NCBI GenBank assembly: GCA_007125835.1
Contig: SLCJ01000316.1
Span: forward strand, 1-10,231
Source of the DNA: Verrucomicrobiales bacterium
GTDB lineage: Bacteria; Verrucomicrobiota; Verrucomicrobiia; Verrucomicrobiales; SLCJ01
Direction: 5' to 3'
DNA: 10,231 nucleotides
A model generated the notes under the pieces. It was given only the letters and a program-made list of their open reading frames with translations. It had not been told where the DNA came from and searched no databases. Both the position numbers and the translations under genes were made by a program. Below are positions 1 to 6,087 of the stretch, piece after piece; within the stretch, counting starts at the first letter, position 1, and each line of letters opens with the position of its first letter.

Positions 1-1
1 A

Positions 2-151
2 AACCGCGAACACCTCGCCGCCGATCACGAGCGCCGCACCCGCCTTCACGAAGCCCGCCGCCAATGGCTCAAACAGAACCCGCCACCACCCGACAAGCCC
101 CCGGTGGTCAATTTCAAACGCTTTCAAACGCGCCCGCTGAATCTGGCCTGA
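2..151 (+). CDS. 3' end of an unrecognised gene (partial)
   Basis: A frame open from the left edge of the window gives 49 residues and ends with TGA at 149-151. The visible tail is charged and Arg/His-rich (residues like NREHLAADHERRTRLHEARR), then has a proline run (NPPPPDKPP) and ends FQTRPLNLA. The helix-like, polar composition reads as real coding sequence, while the other two + frames give low-complexity Pro/Arg translations. There is no signal or membrane segment in this piece. I do not recognise the family, and most of the gene lies outside the window. About 70 bases of AT-richer sequence follow before the next possible start. Confidence 0.5.
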   Translation, partial: NREHLAADHERRTRLHEARRQWLKQNPPPPDKPPVVNFKRFQTRPLNLA

Positions 152-222
152 AATTTCCCAAGAAAACACAGAATTTACCAAGAATTCCCAAGTTTCGATA
201 AGCCATTCCAAGCAACACGAGC
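152..222 (+). repeat. AT-richer spacer with four short TTCCCAAG-like repeats
   Basis: The spacer after the first gene contains four similar short units on the + strand: TTTCCCAAG near 153, TTTACCAAG near 174, TTCCCAAG near 184 and TTCCAAG near 206. Spacing is irregular (about 10 to 22 bases). They could be degenerate tandem units or binding sites, or simply chance in a low-complexity stretch. No Shine-Dalgarno sequence is visible before the ATG at 223. Confidence 0.3.
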
Positions 223-392
223 ATGAAACCACTGCCCGCACTTCTCACCATAGCCACCCTTTGCGCTGCCACGCCACCCCAAGCAGCCCCACCCACCGGC
301 CCGCCACCTCTCGGAGCCACGAAATCGACGGCCTCCCTGATGTGTGGAAAATTTACTGGTTTGGCACGCTCGACCCCGGCCCTAAGCATGGG
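223..392 (+). pseudogene. Truncated, frameshifted 5' end of a secreted-protein gene
   Basis: The ATG at 223 starts a typical signal peptide (MKPLPALLTIATLCAA, then a predicted cleavage near TPPQAAPP). About 90 bases later the coding sense moves to another frame, where the translation reads EIDGLPDVWKIYWFGTLDPG. That resembles the DGLPDxWE-xxWFG motif that often follows the signal peptide or precedes repeat domains in secreted verrucomicrobial proteins. A one-base indel near 300-315 would join the two. Recognisable sequence stops at about 392, exactly where recognisable minus-strand sequence of a different gene begins. The gene is therefore both frameshifted and cut off; its original function cannot be told. 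Confidence 0.5.
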
Positions 393-1150
393 AGCAATCT
401 GGCCAGCGCTCTGGGGGGCGTTCGATCCCGTGTTCCACCAGCGGCTCTCCTGCGGACGTAGAAAGGCCGTGGCACCTCCGTTCGCCTCATAGAGGTGACG
501 ATAGGATCGGTAGTGCGACCTGAGATTGTCAAATGTGGCCACGCCGCCGGTTTCAAAACGGTGTGTGTAGGACGCCGCGCCGAAGCTCACATGGATGTTC
601 ACCGGTTCGGCCGAATTGACAGGCGGGAAGATCGGTACTTCGCCACCGGCCACCCCACCGCGGAACGGAGTGGCCATTCCCTCCCATTGCTCCAAGTTGA
701 AAACGGAATCCTCCATTTCAAACGCAAGGGAAAGGTCCTTCTTGAGTCCGCCGCGCACCACATCCGCCAAAACGCCACGAGATGTAGTCGTGAACCCCTC
801 GTTCAGACGTGCCATTTCCGCTGGACTGAATGCGAGATCCGGGTCCAACGCCACCTGCCCCGGATTCACCACCTTGCCCGAGCGTGCCGCCCATCCCTGC
901 TCCGGATGTTCCATGATTCCCGAGACGGCAAGGCCGGGGCGCAGCGGTGCCTGCAGTACATCATTGGCGTTTCGTGGGTCATCCGGACCCCCCACATTCA
1001 GTCGCGCGCGGGTCGCCTCCTGGCGCACGGCCCAAGCGTACGCACCGGGAGGTGCCGACGCACCGCAAGCCCCTCGTCTCCATTCAACAAAAGATCCGAA
1101 TCCGCCGTGATGCGGCGGTCATCACCCAACTCGCGCTGAAGCTCGCCTCG
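387..1150 (-). pseudogene. Remnant of a Verru_Chthon cassette protein A-like gene
   Basis: The minus-strand translation from 1028 down to about 387 reads like an internal piece of the large 'Verru_Chthon cassette protein A' family (proteins of around 1000 residues or more, encoded in a four-gene cassette with pseudopilin-like N-termini). Clues are RARLNVGGPDD, the LNEGFTTTSRGVLADVVRGGLKKDLSLAFE block followed some 70 residues later by HYRSYRHLYE, then WWNT and AGQIAPML. Upstream, 1150-1075 in another frame gives ELQRELGDDRRITADSD, which fits the same family just ahead of the YAWAV segment, so there is a frameshift near 1050-1085. Two TGA codons at 1119-1124 close the main frame. After APML (387) the open frame runs on to 114, but there it is antisense to the fragment at 223-392. 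N-terminal and C-terminal parts are missing. The family call is by recognition only. Confidence 0.5.
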
Positions 1151-1382
1151 GCCACAAATTATCACCCGCAAGCAGAATCAACGCCACACGCCGCCGCTTG
1201 GCCTCCTCGACACTTTCCCGAAACGATTCCTCCGTGGTGGTTTCCTCGCCGGTCGCAAAATGCCGATTCGTCCGGTAGGCGCGGGCCATGCGCGCGCTGT
1301 ATTCCCGGTAGGGTTCTCCGCGCTCGTCATCGCGCTGAAGATGGGTGTCGGCAATCACCATCACGCGCACCCTGCGCTGCAC
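1122..1382 (-). pseudogene. Truncated 5' part of a metallophosphoesterase gene
   Basis: This piece encodes 86 residues from a GTG at 1380-1382; the frame is open back to 1430. It shows the first two blocks of a calcineurin-like metallophosphoesterase: VRVMVIADTHL (D-x-H metal motif, residues 6-15) and VALILLAGDNL (GD motif, residues 66-76). The intervening helix (EETTTEESFRESVEEAKRRR) is as expected. A full enzyme would continue with GNH(E/D) and later His motifs over roughly 200 further residues; here recognisable sequence ends at about 1155 and the frame stops at 1122. The sequence that follows belongs to the cassette-A-like remnant. No signal peptide is seen in frame, so the true N-terminus may also be lost. 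The product would lack most metal ligands and be inactive. Confidence 0.5.
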
Positions 1383-1475
1383 TGATTCCGGTTCACGCGC
1401 CGGGTGTCGGGGAGCGCCCCCCCGCGCGACTCAATTTGTTCAACTTTCTACGGTCGCAAAGACGTGTGGGGTTTA

Positions 1476-1499
1476 GTCTGCAACGAAATCGTCGCAGAC
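1476..1499. terminator. Near-perfect inverted repeat after the phosphodiesterase gene
   Basis: Arms GTCTGCAACGA and TCGTCGCAGAC pair over 11 positions with one mismatch around a two-base AA centre. The hairpin lies about 40 bases past the stop of the minus-strand phosphodiesterase gene (stop at 1539-1541), where a transcription terminator would be expected. On the minus strand it is followed by TAAACC rather than a U-run, so it is not a classic intrinsic terminator. It could instead act as an mRNA 3'-end stabiliser or a protein-binding palindrome. Either orientation forms the same structure. Confidence 0.35.
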
Positions 1500-1538
1500 C
1501 CTCCCGAAGCACAAAATTCACGCCGTGGCAGCGGGCCG

Positions 1539-3566
1539 CTATGGATTCTGGGAGGCCGAGGCCAGCCACTGCTGAAAGTCCTGCGCGGCCGACAAACCCT
1601 GGGGCCCCAGTGGCCGCCCCGGCCCGCCCAGCGCGGCCACCTCCAGCGGTGTCAGCGCACGGTCAAAGCTGGCGAGCGTCGCCACGAAGAGCGACTGGTT
1701 TTCGTTGTCTTCATCGGCAAAAACCAGCACCGTCTGGGGGTCCAGGCCCCAGCGGCTGTCAAGGGAGGCTGTGCTGTAGGTGTGAAAGTGCGTTCCGTCG
1801 AGGTAGGCGTGGATTCCCCCACCCGGCCTGAGATCGAAGGTGAGAACCATTCGGTGCCACTGGTCGCGCGGCACCGCCTGCGAGGAATACCCCAACCCGC
1901 CACGGCCAAGGCTGCCGGGGGGCGAACTGCCGAACGCATTGGCCCGAACGAAAAATTCGGCGTCCGCCATGTTACTCAGGTCGGTTTGAATGAAAGAATG
2001 CCATTGCACCGCACCCGGCAGCTGGATGTCGTAGACGAGGGAATACATGTTGGTTTTCGCCCCGCCGCCGTTGGCACCAATCTGGTGCGGCACACTGAGA
2101 TGGTTCCCTGGCCCGGCCACCGTAGCCAGCACACCCTGAAGCGTGAGCGGTTCCGTCTGTTGGTCAGCCAGTTCTCCAAAATGCTGTGGAGCGACTCCGA
2201 CGACGGTCAGGTCGGCTCCCACTGTGGCATGTCCGGGATTCTCCGGGTCCTTGAATTCCCAGAGCCCGGTCAACCCGTCCGGCACCGGTGCCTGTCCCTC
2301 GACAAGCAAATCGGCCACAACCACCCAATCGCCCACCACCGCGTCCGCATTGATGGCACGCGCCCGTATCGGGTAAGTGCCTTCTAATGCGTAGATCCTC
2401 TCCAGCGCCAGCGACGAGCCGGATGTCACCGGACCATGCCAAACCGTGTCGCTACCATCCCCCCAGTCCATCTCGATCTCGACGGCCAGTCCACCGGGAT
2501 CCGAGGCCGTGAGCGTAAAACTTCCCTGAGTTCCAGTGGCGAGTGGCGCTTCGGGCATGGCATCCACTGCGACGACAGGAAGCGGAGTGGCGGCAAACGC
2601 GCTGAGAATGGGCTCGCTCGTCCAGGCGGCCGGGCGATGCAAGCCGAAAGCATGCGCCACCGTGGCCGCCGTATCGTGCACCCGGACCAGCGGCCCGAGG
2701 TCCGCACCGGTGCGCACGCCGCCGCCGGAAACAATCCACGGCACGATCACCTCCTCCGCCGTGCTGCCGCCATGACCAGTCCCCAGACCGCCATGGTCGG
2801 AGACAACGATCAGCAGAGTGTTGTCATACAGGTCCAGGTCCGCAATTTCATCGACCATTCGTCCCACCATTTCATCCACCACTTCAATGGAGGTCAGGTA
2901 GGGCGGTGACTCCCATCCATGGGCGTGACCGTAGTGGTCGGGCAAGTCGATCTGGATGAATAAAAAGTTCGCCTCGTCGTCCCGCAGGCCCTGCAACGCC
3001 CGCTCAAGCGTCTCCTCGGCACGCAGGGTTCTTGTTTCCGTATTTGTAGTCGGCGTGCTCGGAATGAACAGCACGTCCACTGTGCCAGGCTCGATCAGAA
3101 CTTGGTTCGTGGCCCAGTCTGTGTAGAAGCCGGTTTTCAATTCGGGGCGCTGGTTCTTAATCAAAGTGAGGATCGACGGAAAAAATCCCTGCTCATTGGT
3201 GATGGTCGGGTGCAGCGGACTGCTGCCCGGGCGCCAGCTGTTCGATGTGATCCCGGTCTGCTCGGTATCCGCTCCGAATAAGAATGCCCCCCAGTTTGGA
3301 AGGCTTGCCGTCGGCATCACCGCACGCGCCCCCAGCGTGTACGAACCATCGTCCATCAGCGCGTCCATTCGCGGAGTGTCCGCCGCCATCAGGCCAGCGC
3401 TGCTCACACCGTCCAGACCAAGCACGATCACATACTCGTATTCCATGACTTCAACTGCTAATGCGGTGATGGGCCTGGCCGGTCCGGCCGCAAGAATGCC
3501 AATGCCCAGCGACAGCATCGCCATGCGCCTTGCGGCCGATGGGGTGAAGATACCTTGCTTTTTCAT
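1539..3566 (-). CDS. Secreted alkaline-phosphatase-superfamily phosphodiesterase with PKD-like and LamG-like domains
   Basis: The 675-residue product starts with a basic N-region and hydrophobic core (about 12-30), a likely Sec signal. Residues 44-325 form a type I phosphodiesterase/nucleotide pyrophosphatase domain. The expected ligands are visible: D52 in VLGLDGV, candidate nucleophile S88 in TASLPNW, D210 and H214 in PDHYGH, D257-H258 in VSDHGG, and H265. Residues 330-425 look like a PKD or Ig-like domain (ASDPGG, MDWGDGS, LEGTYPIRARA). Residues 430-645 resemble a LamG/concanavalin-like sandwich (GLWEFKD, WHRMVLTFD, IHAYLDGT, SFDRALTPLEVAAL). It should hydrolyse a phosphodiester, nucleotide or phospholipid head group outside the cytoplasm, with the C-terminal half binding glycans or anchoring; substrate is unknown. 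The ATG at 3566 has no Shine-Dalgarno sequence. It stands alone, with broken genes on both sides, yet its frame and active site are intact. Confidence 0.85.
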   Translation of the reverse strand: MKKQGIFTPSAARRMAMLSLGIGILAAGPARPITALAVEVMEYEYVIVLGLDGVSSAGLMAADTPRMDALMDDGSYTLGARAVMPTASLPNWGAFLFGADTEQTGITSNSWRPGSSPLHPTITNEQGFFPSILTLIKNQRPELKTGFYTDWATNQVLIEPGTVDVLFIPSTPTTNTETRTLRAEETLERALQGLRDDEANFLFIQIDLPDHYGHAHGWESPPYLTSIEVVDEMVGRMVDEIADLDLYDNTLLIVVSDHGGLGTGHGGSTAEEVIVPWIVSGGGVRTGADLGPLVRVHDTAATVAHAFGLHRPAAWTSEPILSAFAATPLPVVAVDAMPEAPLATGTQGSFTLTASDPGGLAVEIEMDWGDGSDTVWHGPVTSGSSLALERIYALEGTYPIRARAINADAVVGDWVVVADLLVEGQAPVPDGLTGLWEFKDPENPGHATVGADLTVVGVAPQHFGELADQQTEPLTLQGVLATVAGPGNHLSVPHQIGANGGGAKTNMYSLVYDIQLPGAVQWHSFIQTDLSNMADAEFFVRANAFGSSPPGSLGRGGLGYSSQAVPRDQWHRMVLTFDLRPGGGIHAYLDGTHFHTYSTASLDSRWGLDPQTVLVFADEDNENQSLFVATLASFDRALTPLEVAALGGPGRPLGPQGLSAAQDFQQWLASASQNP

Positions 3567-3604
3567 GAACTAACTCAGGAGGGGGTTGGGATTGTTTGAA
3601 AGCG

Positions 3605-3685
3605 AATTCGGAGCGGACGTGATTGCGGCACTCCGGGGACGCAAAGCCACCACCACTAAATTGAGTGCTACCCGGAACCGAAACA
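3605..3685 (+). ncRNA. Possible partial c-di-GMP-I (GEMM) riboswitch-like core
   Basis: On the + strand GGGGACGCAAAGCCACC (about 3635-3651) followed by ACTAAA matches the strongly conserved 3' half of the GEMM-I aptamer core (GGGACGCAAAGCC...CUAA). It is followed by CTACCCGGAACCGAAA, which loosely resembles the later conserved G-rich helix. A perfect six-base stem GCACTC (3627-3632)/GAGTGC (3663-3668) encloses the core. The conserved 5' half (CACGCAAAGGGCAAACC with a GAAA loop) is not seen just upstream, and no + strand gene follows closely: the next sequence is antisense to a surface-protein fragment. So this is at best a decayed or partial aptamer, and may be coincidence. It also lies in the promoter region of the minus-strand phosphodiesterase gene. 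Confidence 0.25.
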
Positions 3686-4090
3686 GAGGTCAATGTGTTT
3701 TTGCAATAAAAACCGGAAATTGTCAATCGTCGCCGACCCCGAAGTCACTTGAAACGTGCCGTTCCGGTGGATGTAAAAACGTCGGTCGGTTGAGGCAGGG
3801 TTGACGTTGTTGACGTTCAATGTGCCGCCGTTCACAAGCATCAGGTCGTCGGGGCCGTTTCGGCCGATGCGGAAGTTGTGGAGGTCGTTGTTGCCGTAGG
3901 TTCCCTCGAAATTCACCGTGAGGTCGCCACCGTTCAGATTGTAGGACGAGGTTTGACCGGCACCATCGGAGAGGAAGAATCTGCGGTTCAGGTTTGTGGT
4001 CACGCTGCCGCCGGATTGGTTAAAAACCCCGGCGTTGTTTCCGCCGACAATAAAATAGTCGCCTGTGTGATCCAGCGAGCCGTCATGCAA
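3668..4090 (-). pseudogene. Internal fragment of a repetitive beta-helix (autotransporter/PEP-CTERM-like) surface protein
   Basis: The 140-residue minus-strand frame is Gly/Asn/Ser/Thr-rich with recurring short blocks: DYFIVGGNNAGVFNQSGGSV, then RFFLSDGAGQTSSYNLNGGD, then FRIGRNGPDDLMLVNGGTLN, then RFYIHRNGTFQVTSGSATI. The roughly 35-residue periodicity of 'aromatic-I-G...G.....GG.L/V' is typical of beta-helical repeats in autotransporter-like and PEP-CTERM surface proteins of Verrucomicrobiota. There is no signal peptide, no membrane barrel and no PEP-CTERM tail. The only start is a weak TTG just inside a TAG at 4094, and the repeat character ends near residue 125 (about 3715). It is best read as an internal slice of a much larger gene, truncated at both ends. 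Confidence 0.5.
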
Positions 4091-4245
4091 AGCCTACCGG
4101 ACCGCAAGCATTGCCAAGCACTGCGGAAACGTCTACCATGGTGGAAGTGCAGGCGTTTGGCTGCGGCACAGGCACAGCCCGCATGCCGGGAAAGCGTCCG
4201 GCGGATCAAAATCCGCACTAAACCAAAGCCACCCAATTTGCCGTT
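4091..4245. promoter_or_regulatory. Upstream region of the sigma-factor remnant, with two adjacent hairpins
   Basis: This 155-base spacer separates the minus-strand surface-protein fragment from the + strand sigma-factor remnant. It holds two back-to-back inverted repeats: GCCGG (4185-4189)/CCGGC (4198-4202) and a perfect GCGGAT-CAAA-ATCCGC stem-loop (4201-4216). The second could be an operator, a leader hairpin or a weak terminator of an upstream transcript; there is no T-run after it on the + strand. I see no convincing -35/-10 pair and no Shine-Dalgarno sequence before the ATG at 4246. Confidence 0.3.
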
Positions 4246-4671
4246 ATGAGTGCCAGACGAAAAATGAAAGAGCCAGCGTCGAGCTGTGGTGATGATTTCG
4301 AGGCTGACGAGTTCGTGCGCGAACTGACCGCCAGCCAGGAGGACCTGTTGGTTTTCATCCGCATGATGTGCGGCAACTACCATCTGGCCACCGAGATCCG
4401 CCAGGCCGTGAATATGGTGCTTTGGCGCAAGCGCGAAGCATACCAACTTGGCACGAATTTCCGCGGCTGGGCTTACCGCATCGCCCAGTTCGAGGTCAAG
4501 TCCCACCTCCGCAAACTCAAACGCGATCACATGATCTTCCTCAACCAGGAGGTGATCGACCTGATCCACTCCGAGGGCCCCGAATTCATCGACGAACTTC
4601 CCGAGCGCCGGGCCGCCCTCGCCTCCTGCCTCGAGTACCTCACCCCGCCGCCGAGGACGGCACATTGTTAA
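4246..4671 (+). pseudogene. Truncated ECF sigma factor (Rhodopirellula/Verrucomicrobium type), region 4 missing
   Basis: The 141-residue product carries sigma region 2: FVRELTASQEDLLVFIRMM (residues 25-43), then MVLWRKREAYQLGTNFRGWAYRIAQFEV (about 60-87) and SHLRKLKRDH, the -10 recognition and core-binding part. This spacing and the LWRKR...LGTNFRGWAYRIA block fit the ECF subfamily abundant in planctomycetes and verrucomicrobia (roughly 160-180 residues). The expected DDVLQ(E/Q)T-like helix is changed to ATEIRQAVN. At ALASCLEYLTP, where region 4 (the -35-binding helix-turn-helix) should begin, the sequence switches to PPRTAHC and a stop. Without region 4 it could not recognise a promoter normally. 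Downstream DNA is the 3' part of another gene in a different frame, so a deletion near 4648 is likely. Confidence 0.6.
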
Positions 4672-5249
4672 CCGAGCACAGCCCCCTTGTCGGATTGGAA
4701 TGGAGCGCACAAAGTGAACGCGAACCAACCACCCTCTCGCGGTCCCGACTCGACACCTCCTTCGGTGCCCGCGAACTCGTCGCTCGACTGCCCCCCCACC
4801 CCGAGCCATCCGCCCGCGACGTCTACCTCTTCCATTTCGACTTCCTGCAGCCCGAGCACATGCAGGACAAGGAGAAACGGCAGGATGGCTTCGAATCCAT
4901 TACTATTCTCTGCACCAGAGAAAAGCCGCTTTTCAGCATCCGCGCACTGGCCGAACACGGCCACCGCTGGTTTCTGCATAACGACACCGACGGCTCATCC
5001 TCGCCACTCACCCTGGTCGGCGCGCTCTGGCCTCACAAGCTCACCGTGTGCTTCGACCTGAATGGCAGGGTCACCCTCCACGACGGCCCCACCGCCCAGG
5101 CACCCATCATCGCCGAGCTGTTCATTGCCGATCCCCTGCAGGTCGGAGCCCTGCTACTCACCAACCGTACCGGCGGAGACCTCGCCCTCAACCGGATCGA
5201 GGCCGGAATCCTCACCGAGAACCGCGACGAAGACAATCCTCTCCACTGA
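4649..5249 (+). pseudogene. 3' remnant of a LamG-like gene, probably the sigma factor's former partner
   Basis: Frame 3 of the + strand reads as coding from about 4649 to TGA at 5247-5249. The translation has alternating hydrophobic beta-strand character: VYLFHFDFLQPEH, ESITILCTREKP, HRWFLHNDTDGS, HKLTVCFDLNGRVTLHDG, QVGALLLTNRTGGDLALNRIEAGI. This resembles the C-terminal part of a concanavalin A-like/LamG domain. In this phylum such ECF sigma genes are often followed by a membrane protein with FecR and LamG domains, so this may be its C-terminal end, joined to the sigma gene by one deletion. No good start codon exists: an ATG at 4368 would translate the sigma gene out of frame, and a TTG at 4665 lacks a ribosome-binding site. 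The end overlaps convergent thiD by 38 bases. Confidence 0.45.
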
Positions 5250-6087
5250 GCGCGTGGTTCATTGCATCGATTTCACCACCCTCACCCTCCCACCTCAGGC
5301 TGGTCCGAATCGCCTCGGTCACAAACTCTTTTGCCCGAGATACAGAGGAAGGCAGGTCCTGCCCGCAGGCCAGGCCCGCAGCCACCGCCGCCGAGTAGGT
5401 GCAGCCGGTGCCGTGAGTGGAAAAACCGCGCAGAAACGGAGCCTCATGGCGGTGCACGGACCCATCGGCAAGTGCCAGAAGGTCAACCGCCCGCTCACCG
5501 CGCAAATGCCCGCCCTTGAGCAACACCGCACACCCATACCGCCCGACCAGCCGCCGGGCCACGCCCTGCAACGCCGCCTCGTCCCGCACGACGGGCTCCT
5601 CCAACAACACCGCCGCCTCGTCTAGATTCGGCGTGATCAATGTCGCCTTCGGGACCAGGCGCCGCCGATACACCTCCACGGCGGCCTCCTCGACCAGAGG
5701 ATCCCCCGTCGAAGCCACCATCACCGGATCCACCACCAACGGTCCTTCATAATCTTTGAGCGAGGCCAGCACCGCCTCCACATGCTCTGCAGAAAACAAC
5801 ATGCCCGTCTTCACCGCCCCGACGGGAAACGCCCCCAGCATCAGCGAGACCTGATCCGCCACCAGCTCCGATGGCACGGCATGAACACCGCGCACCACAC
5901 GGCTGGTTTCGGAAACCACACATGTCACTGCGGTAAGCCCGAAAACACCGAGTGCGGAGAATGTCTTGAGGTCGGCCTGGATGCCCGCGCCCGCCGAGCA
6001 GTCGGATCCCGCGACACTCAAGGCCACCGGAATCCCGCTTCCGATGCCCGCATCACTGCCAGCCCTATGGCCTGCACCAGGGATCAT
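5212..6087 (-). CDS. thiD: Hydroxymethylpyrimidine/phosphomethylpyrimidine kinase ThiD
   Basis: ThiD phosphorylates 4-amino-5-hydroxymethyl-2-methylpyrimidine (HMP) to HMP-P and HMP-PP in cytosolic thiamine synthesis. The ribokinase-like fold is clear: ALSVAGSDCSAGAGIQADLKTFSALG near the N-terminus, VGAVKTGML, VVDPVMVASTGDPL, LITPNLDEA, VLLKGGHL, and the anion-hole/catalytic STHGTGCTYSAA segment with its Cys about residue 229. Length (291 residues from ATG 6085-6087) is slightly above the usual 265-270 because of about 20 extra N-terminal residues and a tail after NHA. The ATG is preferred over the GTG at 6090 because AAGAGGAG lies directly upstream. That start overlaps the TGA (6087-6089) of the upstream PTPDL gene, so the two are likely translationally coupled. 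No fused ThiE and no TPP riboswitch are visible. Intact; function well supported. Confidence 0.93.
   Translation of the reverse strand: MIPGAGHRAGSDAGIGSGIPVALSVAGSDCSAGAGIQADLKTFSALGVFGLTAVTCVVSETSRVVRGVHAVPSELVADQVSLMLGAFPVGAVKTGMLFSAEHVEAVLASLKDYEGPLVVDPVMVASTGDPLVEEAAVEVYRRRLVPKATLITPNLDEAAVLLEEPVVRDEAALQGVARRLVGRYGCAVLLKGGHLRGERAVDLLALADGSVHRHEAPFLRGFSTHGTGCTYSAAVAAGLACGQDLPSSVSRAKEFVTEAIRTSLRWEGEGGEIDAMNHALSGEDCLRRGSR

Noticed and set aside
114..386. C-terminal extension of the cassette-A-like frame
   Set aside because: This part of the minus frame is the antisense of a recognisable + strand signal peptide and DGLPDVW motif, so it is not counted as homologous coding sequence.
947..1831. 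294-codon + strand open frame
   Set aside because: Runs antisense across the metallophosphoesterase remnant, the intergenic hairpin and the phosphodiesterase 3' end; low-complexity Arg/Pro/Ala translation.
1404..2387. 327-codon + strand open frame
   Set aside because: Antisense to the phosphodiesterase gene, with no family motifs and a shadow-like composition.
3567..3600. AGGAGG-like ribosome-binding site near the phosphodiesterase start
   Set aside because: AGGAGGGGG is on the + strand; on the coding (-) strand it reads CCCCCTCCT, so it cannot serve this gene.
4368..4648. ATG at 4368 as the true start of the LamG-like gene
   Set aside because: It would place about 90 codons out of frame over a clearly coding sigma-factor region; the translation there is Arg/Pro-rich noise.
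223..5249. Insertion sequences as the cause of the broken genes
   Set aside because: No transposase motif, terminal inverted repeats or target duplications were found at the junctions; simple deletions fit better.
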